From positions 62,001 through 126,000 of the forward strand of contig NZ_MKFI01000008.1 in assembly GCF_001982635.1 (NCBI RefSeq): DNA of 64,000 nucleotides. Reading direction: 5' to 3'. How positions within the stretch are numbered: position 1 is the stretch's first letter; each line of letters starts with the position of its first letter. The DNA is from Bradyrhizobium mercantei. Its GTDB lineage: Bacteria > Pseudomonadota > Alphaproteobacteria > Rhizobiales > Xanthobacteraceae. Under the pieces are notes generated by a model. The model made no database searches and was not told where the DNA came from. It worked only from the letters and a program-made list of their open reading frames with translations. Shown in pieces: positions 9,338-17,811 of this stretch. A program made the translations under genes and the position numbers.

Positions 9338-10654
9338 TCAGAAGCCCTCGCGAAGCCATCGTCCGACCTTTCCGAAGTAACCGTCTGTCCCTGTCCTGAG
9401 CTGCCGCGTGCGCCGCGGTTCGACATGTTCAAGATGTGCGTATTGCGGATAGACCAGGAGGCCCGTCGGCACCGAGAACGAGGCGCCCTTCGCCTCGTTC
9501 GGCAGCCGGCCGAAGCCGAGCGGGCGGCCGATGCGGACCTGGCGGTTCAGGATACGGGCGGCGAGCTCGACGGTGCCGGTGAGCTGCGACGCGCCGCCGC
9601 TCAACACGACGCGCGCCCTCGGCTCTGCCGCAAAGGGGGAATCCGCGAGCCGGTCACGGACCATTTCGAAAATCTCCTCGGCGCGATGCCGGACAATGTT
9701 CGCAATCGTGGCGCGAGACACGATCTGCGGAGTCTCCCGATCATCGCCTGCAGTGGGGACGGACATCAGCTCGCGCGAGTCCGAACCGCCGGTCAGCACC
9801 GTGCCGTATAAGGTCTTGATTCGCTCGGCATCCGCAATGCATGCGCCGATGCCGCGCGCAAGATCCATCGTGATATGTTGCCCGCCGAGCGCAAATCCGG
9901 ATGCATGCACGAGGCGGCCGCCGGAATAGGTCGCGATCGTCGTCGAGCCCGCGCCCATCTCGACCACGGCGGCGCCGAGGTCGGCCTCGTCATCGGTCAG
10001 GACCGACAGGCCCGCGACATAGGGGCTCGATGCCATGGCTTCGACGTTGAGATGGCAGCGCTCGACCACCAGCATCAGGTTCTTGGCGACCGTCGCATCC
10101 GACGTCACGACGTTCATGTCGACGCCGAACTGGCGCGCCACCATCCCCTTGGGATCGCGGATGCCCTTGACGCCGTCGAGCGCGTAACCGACCGGCAGCG
10201 CGTGCAGCACGGTGCGGCCGGCGCCGGCGGCGTGGCGCATGCCGGCGGAGGTGACACGGCTGATATCGTCCGAGGTCACCGAGCCGCCGCGGATATCGGC
10301 CGCGGCTTCGACCAGCTGGCCATGCTGCCTGCCGCCGGAGACCGACAGCAGGACGGATTCGACGCGGACCTTGGCCATGCGCTCGGCCAGCGCCACGGCA
10401 TGGCGCACCGCCTTCTCGCATTCGGCGAGATCGACGACGGAGCCGGCCTTGACGCCGCGCGACTGGATCTGGCTGTAGCCGATCAGTTCGACCGCGTGGG
10501 TGCGGCCGCGCAACGCCTCGTTCGGCGGCGACGGCCTGAGCCGCGCGATCATGCAGGCGATCTTGCTGGAACCGACGTCGAGCGAAGCCACCATCGCGGT
10601 GCGCTTCTGCATCGGGCGGGTCTTCGGGGTCAGATTGCGATCGAGGCCGGTCAT
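9338..10654 (-). CDS. ftsA: cell division protein FtsA
   Basis: Actin-like membrane tether for FtsZ. The 438 aa sequence shows the phosphate-1 block 'VASLDVGSSKIACMIARL', the SHS2/1C region with 'RGVKAGSVVDLAECEKAVRHAV', phosphate-2 'AAVVEMGAGSTTIA' and the adenosine motif 'VVLSGGASQLTG'. The C-terminus 'FGKVGRWLREGF' is an amphipathic helix that binds the inner membrane. The start overlaps the ftsQ stop by 4 bases (ATGA), which indicates translational coupling. The first Met of the frame is used; a second in-frame Met at residue 15 is possible. Confidence 0.97.
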   Translation of the reverse strand: MTGLDRNLTPKTRPMQKRTAMVASLDVGSSKIACMIARLRPSPPNEALRGRTHAVELIGYSQIQSRGVKAGSVVDLAECEKAVRHAVALAERMAKVRVESVLLSVSGGRQHGQLVEAAADIRGGSVTSDDISRVTSAGMRHAAGAGRTVLHALPVGYALDGVKGIRDPKGMVARQFGVDMNVVTSDATVAKNLMLVVERCHLNVEAMASSPYVAGLSVLTDDEADLGAAVVEMGAGSTTIATYSGGRLVHASGFALGGQHITMDLARGIGACIADAERIKTLYGTVLTGGSDSRELMSVPTAGDDRETPQIVSRATIANIVRHRAEEIFEMVRDRLADSPFAAEPRARVVLSGGASQLTGTVELAARILNRQVRIGRPLGFGRLPNEAKGASFSVPTGLLVYPQYAHLEHVEPRRTRQLRTGTDGYFGKVGRWLREGF

Positions 10655-11658
10655 GCGGAGTCACCGGCCTTCTTCTTGGACTTCTTGTCCTTGAACAGTT
10701 CGTCGCGCGCCTTGCCGGCTTCCTCCGACAATTGCACGATCAGCCGATCGGGCAGCCGCATGTCGACGGCGACGATGTCGCGCGAGAACAGCTTCTCGTC
10801 CTTGTCGAGCCTGGAGAGCGCGGCCAGCGCGTTGCCGACGTCGTTCTCGGGCAGGCGGACGTCGAGGCCGTCCTTGAGGCGCAGGTTCCAGCGCCGCTCG
10901 CCGACGAAGATCGCGGCCTTGGTCACCGAGCGCACCTGCGGATAGCGGTCGAGCAGCGCCAGGAAATCCTGGGCGCGCGTATCGGCGCCCTTGCCCACCA
11001 CCAGCGGCAAATTGAGGAAGCGGCGCGAGACATAGGGCTCGAGCACCGCGCCGTCGGAGGCGATCACGGACAGGCGGCCGTTCTGCTGCCACAGCGCGAA
11101 GGCGGTGCGCTCGACGATGTCGATCTGCAGCCGGCCCGGATAGAGTTTCAGGATCGTGGCATCCGCGATCCAGGGATTGGCCTTCAACTTGGCGCGCACG
11201 GTATCGGCATCGAGGAACAGCAGCGAGGAGCGGCCGTTGACGCCGCCGATCGCAAGCACCTCGTCCTGGCTCAGCTGCTTGCGGCCGTTGATGCCGACGG
11301 TGGTGATGCGGAAGCCTGCGGAATTGGCCAGCGCGTTGCGCGTGTCGCTGAGCGCGGTGGTGAATTCCTCGACATGGCCGCCCTTGACGATGCCGAAGCC
11401 CAGGCTGCCGAACAGGATCGCGAGCGTCGCGACCAGGCCGATGCGGCGCGGCAGATAGGTTTCGACCAGCAGGATGTAGCGGTTGGGCGGCTCGCGATCG
11501 ATCACCTGCGGACGCCTGGCGGGCGCCCGGCGGCGGCGAGCGAAATGGGCGGCGAGATACTCGCGCAGCAGCACCGCCGCTCCAATAGCGGCTGCTCTCA
11601 GGTCAGCTTGAGGCCCCAGCGATCGCAGCGATCGAGTGAGGCGTCCTGCACCATCCAT
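10651..11658 (-). CDS. ftsQ: cell division protein FtsQ
   Basis: Bitopic divisome protein that links FtsA/FtsZ to FtsL, FtsB, FtsW and FtsI. The protein is 335 aa. A basic, Arg-rich cytoplasmic region of about 75 residues is followed by one membrane helix ('IGLVATLAILFGSLGFGIV'). A POTRA domain comes next ('VGINGRKQLSQDEVLAIGG', 'NPWIADATILKLYPGRL'), then a beta domain. The C-terminus is Lys-rich. It overlaps ftsA by 4 bases. A 332-base gap separates it from ddlB, so a promoter for ftsQAZ probably lies there. Confidence 0.94.
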   Translation of the reverse strand: MDGAGRLTRSLRSLGPQADLRAAAIGAAVLLREYLAAHFARRRRAPARRPQVIDREPPNRYILLVETYLPRRIGLVATLAILFGSLGFGIVKGGHVEEFTTALSDTRNALANSAGFRITTVGINGRKQLSQDEVLAIGGVNGRSSLLFLDADTVRAKLKANPWIADATILKLYPGRLQIDIVERTAFALWQQNGRLSVIASDGAVLEPYVSRRFLNLPLVVGKGADTRAQDFLALLDRYPQVRSVTKAAIFVGERRWNLRLKDGLDVRLPENDVGNALAALSRLDKDEKLFSRDIVAVDMRLPDRLIVQLSEEAGKARDELFKDKKSKKKAGDSA

Positions 11659-11990
11659 TGCACGAGCTCGTCACATGTTGTGCCCGCAAACCCCGCGGGT
11701 CCCGGCACAGGTCACGTCTCGGCAAACCGGTTGGGATTAGAGTGGCCCCCTGTTCCCTGGTTGCGATCCTCGAAGCGGTAATCCGCGACAGCTCACGCCC
11801 CGGCAGCCAAGCGCTACATGCGCCGCCAGCGTTAACCTTCGGGCTTCCTGGTAAACAAACAGTAAATGAGTTCGGCCTGGAGCGTGTTTTGATCAACGCT
11901 ATGAGTACTTTGCCGCGAACCCGTTAGCATTTTAGCAACAGCGCCCGGGTTCCATCCGGCCGAGTCGGGCGGGTTCCCGCCCGACCGGCC
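11659..11990. other. 332-base intergenic region ddlB-ftsQ with a hairpin after ddlB
   Basis: No gene was seen. Immediately after the ddlB stop lies a strong inverted repeat (GTCGGGCG and CGCCCGAC around GGTTCC, 11964-11985, extended by GGCC arms) without a T-run. The stretch 11830-11940 is richer in A+T and contains GTTAACC and GGTAAAC words. It is a likely place for a separate ftsQ promoter, as known in other alphaproteobacteria. No exact CtrA box was found. Confidence 0.5.
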
Positions 11991-12977
11991 TTAACCACGA
12001 ACGCGGCGCCGGGCGAGCTCGACCTGGTCATTGAGGAAGTCTGCAAAGGCGATGCCCTGTGCTTTCAAGGCCTTAGGGTACAGTGATGCCGCGGTCAGGC
12101 CGGGCAGCGTGTTGGTCTCGAGGTAGACCGGGCCATTGGCCGAGACGATGAAATCGCTGCGCGAGTAGCCGGCGCAGGACAGCGCGCGGTGCGCACGCAA
12201 CGCGTGATCCATGATCGCGGCAGTCACCTCCGGCGCGAAGCGGCCGGGACAGATCTCCTGGGTCGATTTCAGGAGGTATTTGGCGGTGTAGTCGAAGGCC
12301 CCTTCCCCCGGCACGATCTCGATCGGCGGCAACGCGAACACGCTGCCGTCGGATTGCTCGAGCACGCCGCAGGTCGCCTCCACGCCCGATACGAACGGCT
12401 CGATCAGATACTCCTCGTGCTGCGCCGCGTTGCGGACCGCGACGAGGTCCTGCTTGGCGTTGACGAAGATCAGCCCGTAGCTCGATCCGTCCTTGGCGGG
12501 CTTTGCGATCAGCTTGCCGTGTTTCGCGAAGGCGTCGTCGATCTGTTCGACGCTGATGCCCTGTGGCGCATTGAGGCCCGCGATCGCGGCGAAGCGCTTC
12601 GCCGACGGCTTGTCGAACGCAAGATGCGACGACGCCGAGCCGGAGCCGGTGAACGCCACGCCGCGCATCTCGCACATCGCCTGCAATTCGCCATTCTCGG
12701 CGCGGCCGCCGTGCAGACCGAACACCAGCACGCGCTGCTCGGCGCCCGCTTTGTCGAGTGCCTGGTCGAGCGGGATGCCGCGCCCGTCGGGCTTGAAATC
12801 GACCTCGAAGGGACGCGCATGGCCGAGCAGTTTTTCCGACGTCACCGCATGCACGGTATCGTCGACATCCCAGAACCATAGATCCGCGTCAGGCAGCGCG
12901 CGATGCAGCGCCTGCGTGCTTGCGACCGAGACCAGCCGCTCCTTGTTGGTGCCGCCGAACAGAATGGTCACCTGCAT
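11991..12977 (-). CDS. ddlB: D-alanine--D-alanine ligase (divergent Ddl)
   Basis: ATP-grasp ligase that joins two D-Ala for the cell-wall pentapeptide. The start is the Met of 'MQVTILFGGTNKER' (328 aa); its ATG shares one base with the murB stop (TGATG). A longer open frame to 13157 is only murB antisense-frame sequence. The ATP-grasp core is intact: 'LIAKPAKDGSSYGL', 'YTAKYL', 'YSRSDF' and the Mg-binding 'ETNTLPGLT'. The N-terminal motif, usually HG..GEDG..QG, reads 'HGGRAENGELQAM', with changes at two normally conserved positions. Placement between murB and ftsQ supports the role. Confidence 0.9.
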   Translation of the reverse strand: MQVTILFGGTNKERLVSVASTQALHRALPDADLWFWDVDDTVHAVTSEKLLGHARPFEVDFKPDGRGIPLDQALDKAGAEQRVLVFGLHGGRAENGELQAMCEMRGVAFTGSGSASSHLAFDKPSAKRFAAIAGLNAPQGISVEQIDDAFAKHGKLIAKPAKDGSSYGLIFVNAKQDLVAVRNAAQHEEYLIEPFVSGVEATCGVLEQSDGSVFALPPIEIVPGEGAFDYTAKYLLKSTQEICPGRFAPEVTAAIMDHALRAHRALSCAGYSRSDFIVSANGPVYLETNTLPGLTAASLYPKALKAQGIAFADFLNDQVELARRRVRG

Positions 12978-13894
12978 CAGCTTTTCCCGATCCGCTTGAT
13001 TTCCCAGTGTAGCTCGATTCCGCTGGCTTGCTTCACCCGTTCGCGCACCGTCTCGCCGAGCGTCTCGATGTCGTGCCCGGTGGCGTTGCCGGTGTTGATC
13101 AGGAAATTGCAGTGCATCTCCGATACCTGCGCGCCGCCGACCTTGAGGCCGCGGCAACCGGCGGCGTCGATCAGCTTCCAGGCGCTGTTGCCGGGCGGAT
13201 TCTTGAAGGTCGAGCCGCCGGTCTTCTCGCGGATCGGTTGCGCGGTCTCGCGATGGGTCTGCACCTCGTTCATGCGAGCCCGGATCGCCTCGGCATCGGT
13301 GATCGTGCCGCGGAAGCGCGCCGAGGTGAAGACGATGGACGGATCGACGCCGCTGTTGCGATAGACGAACTTCATGTCGGCATTACCGAATGTGTGCTTC
13401 GTTCCGTCGCGGCCGATGCCGGTGGCCTCGATCAGCACATCCTTGGTCTCGCCGCCGTTGGCGCCGGCATTCATGCGCAGCGCACCGCCGACCGTGCCGG
13501 GAATGCCGAAGAAGAATTCCATGCCGCCGATATTGGCGGCCGCCGCCGTCTCGGCGACGCGCTTGTCGAGCGCCGCAGCGCCCGCGGTGACGACATCGCC
13601 CTCGGCACTCGTCTCGCCGAACGCGCGCGGCGCGAGCCGGATCACGACGCCAGGCATGCCGCCGTCGCGCACGATCAGGTTGGAGCCGACGCCGACGACA
13701 TAGACCGGCAACTCCTGCGGCAGGCGCTTCAGGAAGTAGGCGAGATCATCCTCGTCGGCCGGCGTGAACAGCACCTGCGCCGGACCGCCGACGCGAAACC
13801 AGGTCAGCTCCGCAAGCCGCTGGTTCGCAAGCAGCCGCCCGCGCAGCTCCGGCATCGCGGCTTTGAGATCGGGCGTGATGTCGGGGAAGGTCAT
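12977..13894 (-). CDS. murB: UDP-N-acetylenolpyruvoylglucosamine reductase MurB
   Basis: FAD/NADPH enzyme that reduces UDP-GlcNAc-enolpyruvate to UDP-MurNAc. The protein is 305 aa. FAD-binding elements are 'GVGSNLIVRDGGMPGVVIRL' and 'IPGTVGGALRMNAGANGGE'. The C-terminal domain has 'STFKNPPGNSAWKLIDAAG' and 'GGAQVSEMHCNFLINTG'. The short length without the long C-terminal loop fits the type II form found in Rhizobiales. It is coupled to ddlB by a one-base overlap and separated from murC by a 271-base repeat-bearing gap. Confidence 0.97.
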   Translation of the reverse strand: MTFPDITPDLKAAMPELRGRLLANQRLAELTWFRVGGPAQVLFTPADEDDLAYFLKRLPQELPVYVVGVGSNLIVRDGGMPGVVIRLAPRAFGETSAEGDVVTAGAAALDKRVAETAAAANIGGMEFFFGIPGTVGGALRMNAGANGGETKDVLIEATGIGRDGTKHTFGNADMKFVYRNSGVDPSIVFTSARFRGTITDAEAIRARMNEVQTHRETAQPIREKTGGSTFKNPPGNSAWKLIDAAGCRGLKVGGAQVSEMHCNFLINTGNATGHDIETLGETVRERVKQASGIELHWEIKRIGKS

Positions 13895-13966
13895 GGCGCG
13901 TCGATCGATGCACGAACTTGATCGAGATCGTAGCGTGCTACGATTTCTGTCAGCGCCCGGGGCTTA

Positions 13967-14124
13967 CCCCTCTCCCCAACCCTCCCCCGCAAGGGGGGAG
14001 GGAGCCTGACGAGCGTGCTCACCTTACCGCGAGTCACGACTGTGCTCTGCCCCCTTGAAGGAGTCAGGAGGGCACCGGCGGGTGGGTTCCCTCCCCCCTT
14101 GCGGGGGAGGGTTAGGGAGAGGGG
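13967..14124. repeat. inverted pair of 37-bp GC-rich repeats between murC and murB
   Basis: The arm at 13967-14003 reads CCCCTCTCCC..., contains CCTCCCCCGCAAGG, and ends in GGGGGGAGGGA. It reappears in inverted orientation at 14088-14124 with only one or two differences. Each arm is itself a hairpin around GCAA. About 84 bases separate the arms. The same core (CTCCCCCGCAAGCGGGGGAGGGAG) appears near 42027-42050. It is a small dispersed element inside an essential operon. Confidence 0.7.
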
Positions 14125-14165
14125 TGAGCCGAACGGGCGGTGTTCGTCGCTCGCGATGAACATCA

Positions 14166-15569
14166 TCACTCCAGCGCCTTCAGTTCGCCGGGCAATGCAT
14201 ACGCCCATTGCGTGATGTTGCCGGCGCCGAGGCAGACGACGAGATCGCCGGACTTGGCGAGGCCGTGCACGATCGTCGCGAGCTCGCCGGCATTCGGCAG
14301 CGGCACCACGTTGCGATGGCCGTGGGCGCGCAGGCCGGCGGCGAAATGATCGCGGTCGATGCCTGGGATCGGCGCCTCGCCGGCCGGATAGACCTCGGCG
14401 ACGACGACCGCATCGGCATCGTTGAAGCAGGTGCAGAATTCCTCGAACAGCGACTGCAGGCGGCTGTAGCGATGCGGCTGCACCACGGCGATGATCTTGC
14501 CGTTGGTGGATTCCCGCGCCGCCTTCAGCACGGCTGCGATCTCCACCGGATGATGGCCGTAGTCGTCGATCACGGTGACGCCGTTCCATTCGCCGGTCTT
14601 GGTGAAGCGCCGCTTGACGCCGCCGAAGCCGGCCATCGCCTGGCGGATGACATCGTCGGACACGCCGAGCTGATGCGCTACCGCAATCGCTGCCGTCGCA
14701 TTCGACGCGTTGTGGCGCCCCGGCATCGGCAGCATGATGTCGGCGATCTCATGGACCGCGCCGGACTTGCGATCGCGGATCGCGACGGTGAATTTCGAGC
14801 CGCCGCCCATCGGCGTCAGATCCTTGAGCTGCGCGTCGGCCTGCGGGTTCTGACCGTAGGTGATGATGCGGCGATCCTCGATCTTGCCGACCAGCGTTTG
14901 CACCACGGGGTGATCGGTGCACATCACGGCAAAGCCGTAGAATGGAACGTTCTCGACGAAATTGCGGAACGCGTCCTGGATCGCCTCGAAGGTCTTGAAG
15001 TGATCGAGATGCTCGGGATCGATGTTGGTGACGATGACGACGTCGGACGGCAGCTTGAGGAAGGTGCCGTCGCTCTCGTCGGCCTCGACCACCATCCAGT
15101 CGCCCGCGCCGAGCCGCGCATTGGAGCCATACGCATTGATGATGCCGCCGTTGATCACGGTCGGGTCGAGCCCGCCGGCATCGAGCAAGGTCGCGACCAT
15201 CGTGGTCGTGGTGGTCTTGCCATGGGTGCCGGCGATCGCGACGCAGCTCTTCAGCCGCATCAATTCCGCCAGCATCTCGGCGCGCCGCACCACCGGGATG
15301 CGCCGCTCACGTGCCGCCATCAGTTCGGGATTGTCGCGCTTGATCGCGGTCGAGACCACGACGACATCGGCGCCATCGACATTCTCGGCGGCGTGGCCGA
15401 CCGAGACCTTGGCGCCCTTCTTGCGCAGCCGGTCGAGATTGTAATTGTCCGACGCGTCGGAGCCCTGCACGGTGTAGCCGAGATTGATCAGCACCTCGGC
15501 GATGCCGCTCATGCCGATGCCGCCGATCCCGACGAAGTGAATGGGTCCGATCTCGCGCGGCAGTCTCAT
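14166..15569 (-). CDS. murC: UDP-N-acetylmuramate--L-alanine ligase MurC
   Basis: Adds L-Ala to UDP-MurNAc with ATP in the cytoplasm. The protein is 467 aa from 'MRLPREIGPIHFVGIGGIGMSG'; this start fits the family, while the open frame further upstream to 15710 is not conserved-looking. Motifs: N-terminal Rossmann 'FVGIGGIG', P-loop 'AGTHGKTTTTTM', 'DESDGTFLKL' and 'DDYGHHPVEI' with the DYGHHP signature. The C-terminal domain has 'VQPHRYSRLQSLFEEF'. The gene lies downstream of the methyltransferase-like gene, not next to murG as usual. Confidence 0.97.
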   Translation of the reverse strand: MRLPREIGPIHFVGIGGIGMSGIAEVLINLGYTVQGSDASDNYNLDRLRKKGAKVSVGHAAENVDGADVVVVSTAIKRDNPELMAARERRIPVVRRAEMLAELMRLKSCVAIAGTHGKTTTTTMVATLLDAGGLDPTVINGGIINAYGSNARLGAGDWMVVEADESDGTFLKLPSDVVIVTNIDPEHLDHFKTFEAIQDAFRNFVENVPFYGFAVMCTDHPVVQTLVGKIEDRRIITYGQNPQADAQLKDLTPMGGGSKFTVAIRDRKSGAVHEIADIMLPMPGRHNASNATAAIAVAHQLGVSDDVIRQAMAGFGGVKRRFTKTGEWNGVTVIDDYGHHPVEIAAVLKAARESTNGKIIAVVQPHRYSRLQSLFEEFCTCFNDADAVVVAEVYPAGEAPIPGIDRDHFAAGLRAHGHRNVVPLPNAGELATIVHGLAKSGDLVVCLGAGNITQWAYALPGELKALE

Positions 15570-15797
15570 GATCCGGTTCCTGACATCATCATCCGTCCTG
15601 TGCGAGCTGCGCTGCGGAGCGGACGATTTGGCTTCTCTGTGCGCCTGGTAGCTATGGCGCGGACTACTGGATGCCCCGCTTTTCCCCGGCGTGACAAGGG
15701 CTTTTTCCACTCCGCGGCCGTGGAAATGCCGCTGTTGCCGGCTACCGGCCAGTGCTGGCGATCTGACGTCGCGGGTATCTCCATCCCGGCCCGGCGG

Positions 15798-16637
15798 CTA
15801 CGCCGCTCCCGGCCGCACGGCGCGCGCCGCGAACTCGTCCTGCATCTCGATGACGCGAAGATAGTTGCGCAGCCGGTTGGTTTCGAGCGTACGCAGCAGC
15901 TTGTTCTGGTGGTAGGGCAGCACGAGCTCGGCAAGCTGCGCGCTCCAGGCGGCATCCATATCGAACAGCACCCCTAAGCCGAACACCGCGGGGATCTCGG
16001 CGAAGCCGAACTCCCTGCCCTGCGCCAGCTCTTCGGCCAGGAAGTCATCGATCGCGGTCATCACGCCGTTGCGCGCGCCGCCGGAGGTGTTGGCGAATGC
16101 GGCGAGGCCGGCGCCGCGAAATCCACGCCCCTCGACCAGCACCGGCCGATCCAGCGTGGCGCCGGCGTGGTAGCTGTGCGGATGGCGATACGCGGCGGGA
16201 ATCTGCTCGGGCGCGTAGTACATGTCGCGGCGCCCGCAGGGCCAGCCGACATCGTGCAGGAAGACCAGAACCGGCTTGCCGGCGCGGCGGCTGATCGCGT
16301 TGATCTGCCGCAGCTCGTGATAGACGGTGTACCAATTGTGGTCGCCATCGACGATCCAGGCATCGGCCGCATCAAGCTCGCCGAACGCGTCGAGGCTGGT
16401 CTTCGCAACATGACGCACATTGGGATTTGCGGAAACCCAATCGAGGAATTCACGCTTCGGCGCCGGATCGACGCTGGTGAGCTGGCCGCCGCGCCCATTG
16501 CAGTGTTCTGCAAGCAACGCGGACATCCCGCCATATTCGGCGCCGATCTCGACGATGTCGCGTGCATCCGCCAGGCGCAGGCCTTCCAGGATCAGGTCCG
16601 AGAATTCCGAGACGGAGTGGATCAACAGACCCGTCAT
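15798..16637 (-). CDS. SAM-dependent methyltransferase-like protein inside the dcw cluster
   Basis: The 279 aa protein has a class I methyltransferase core. The glycine-rich SAM motif is 'IVEIGAEYGGMSALLAEH', the acidic strand-2 end is 'LTSVDP', and a third motif is 'DAWIVDGDHNWYTVYHEL'. This resembles the Methyltransf_24 / cephalosporin hydroxylase-like group, whose members often modify sugars or polyketides. The C-terminal part ('FGFAEIPAVFGLGVLFD', 'LETNRLRNYLRVIEMQDEF') ends in a helix. The substrate is unknown. It lies on the same strand between murG (38 bases upstream) and murC (228 bases downstream), so it is probably transcribed with the cell-wall genes. Confidence 0.75.
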   Translation of the reverse strand: MTGLLIHSVSEFSDLILEGLRLADARDIVEIGAEYGGMSALLAEHCNGRGGQLTSVDPAPKREFLDWVSANPNVRHVAKTSLDAFGELDAADAWIVDGDHNWYTVYHELRQINAISRRAGKPVLVFLHDVGWPCGRRDMYYAPEQIPAAYRHPHSYHAGATLDRPVLVEGRGFRGAGLAAFANTSGGARNGVMTAIDDFLAEELAQGREFGFAEIPAVFGLGVLFDMDAAWSAQLAELVLPYHQNKLLRTLETNRLRNYLRVIEMQDEFAARAVRPGAA

Positions 16638-16675
16638 GATCTAACTCTCCCCCGGCATCCTGCCGGATTGGCGCA

Positions 16676-17776
16676 TCAAATCCCGGCCACCTTGGCAACC
16701 AGATCGGCCAGCCGCTCGGCGGCATCGAGCCGGCCGACACCGCGCGCAGCCGCCGCCATCGCAGTCAATTTCGCGGGCTCGGCGGCGAAGGCCGCAATTT
16801 CAGCCGCGAGCCGCTCCGGCGTGAAGTCGCTCTGCGCGATGCGCAGCGCGCCGTTCGCCTGCGACAGCACGCCGGCATTGGCGAACTGATCCTGGTCGAT
16901 CGCGCCCGGCAGCGGCACCAGGATCGAGGGGCGGCCGATCGCGGCGAGCTCGGCAACCGTGCCGGCGCCGGAACGCGAGATCACGAGCTGGCTCGAGGCC
17001 AGCCGCGCCGGCAGATCGGCGAAGAACGGCGCGAGCTCGGCATTGATCTTGAGCCGGTCGTAGACCTCGCGCACCCGCGCCATATCCTCTTCGCGCACCT
17101 GCTGGGTGATGATGAGCCGGCTCCACAGCGCGGGATCAAGCTTCTCAATCGCCGGCGGCACGATGTCGCTCATCACCCGCGCGCCCTGGCTGCCGCCGAC
17201 GACGAGCAGGCGCAGCGGCCCGTTCACCTCGGGCGGCGTGTACGTCACCGCGGCTGCCGCAAGGATCGCAGGCCGCATCGGCGTGCCGACGGTGGTCGCC
17301 TTGCCGGCGAGCGCGGGATCGCGGTCGAGCACGCCGGGCAGCGAGGTCGCGATCGCGTTGACGCGGCCGGAGAGGAAGCGGTTGGCGCGGCCGAGCACCG
17401 CATTGGCATCGTGGATGATGCCGGGAACCCCGAGCAGCCGCGCCGCCATCAAGGGCGGCAACGTCGGGTAGCCGCCGAAGCCGACCACGGCCGCGGGCTT
17501 CAGCCGGCGCACCAGGTTGGCGGCAACCAGCGTGCCGTAGCCGAGCATCAGCACGGTCTGCGCCAGCGAGATCGGGTTGCGGCTGCGCACGGTCGCGCTC
17601 GGCACCAGGTCGATGCTCTCCCGGCCAAACAGTCCGGAATAGCGCAGCGCGCGGCCGTCGGTCGCAAGCCGGACGCGCAGGCCACGCCTGACCAATTCCA
17701 CGGCGAGCGCTTCGGCCGGGAACAGGTGGCCGCCGGTGCCGCCGGCCGCCAGCAGAATCAGGGGCGCGTTGTCCAT
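16676..17776 (-). CDS. murG: lipid II synthase MurG (GlcNAc transferase)
   Basis: Transfers GlcNAc from UDP-GlcNAc to lipid I on the inner face of the cytoplasmic membrane, making lipid II. The protein is 366 aa with the GT28 fold: N-terminal 'LAAGGTGGHLFPAEALA', 'VVGFGGYPTLPPLMAA', 'HDANAVLGRANRFL', and C-terminal 'LLVVGGSQGARVMSD', 'ISRSGAGTVAELAAIGRPS' and 'VPLPGAIDQDQFANA'. All nucleotide-sugar and membrane-binding blocks are present. It is 35 bases after ftsW and 38 bases before the methyltransferase-like gene. Confidence 0.97.
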   Translation of the reverse strand: MDNAPLILLAAGGTGGHLFPAEALAVELVRRGLRVRLATDGRALRYSGLFGRESIDLVPSATVRSRNPISLAQTVLMLGYGTLVAANLVRRLKPAAVVGFGGYPTLPPLMAARLLGVPGIIHDANAVLGRANRFLSGRVNAIATSLPGVLDRDPALAGKATTVGTPMRPAILAAAAVTYTPPEVNGPLRLLVVGGSQGARVMSDIVPPAIEKLDPALWSRLIITQQVREEDMARVREVYDRLKINAELAPFFADLPARLASSQLVISRSGAGTVAELAAIGRPSILVPLPGAIDQDQFANAGVLSQANGALRIAQSDFTPERLAAEIAAFAAEPAKLTAMAAAARGVGRLDAAERLADLVAKVAGI

Positions 17777-17811
17777 GTTTTCCAGATAGCCGAGGCCGCA
17801 GTCACAGTCAC

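Noticed and set aside
12978..13157. N-terminal extension of ddlB (60 codons)
   Set aside because: It lies within murB in another frame, is Arg-rich, and the Met at 12977 begins the conserved 'MQVTILFGG' with the TGATG coupling to murB.
14208..15977. 589-codon plus-strand frame opposite murC
   Set aside because: Antisense of murC and flanking DNA; no recognisable protein features.
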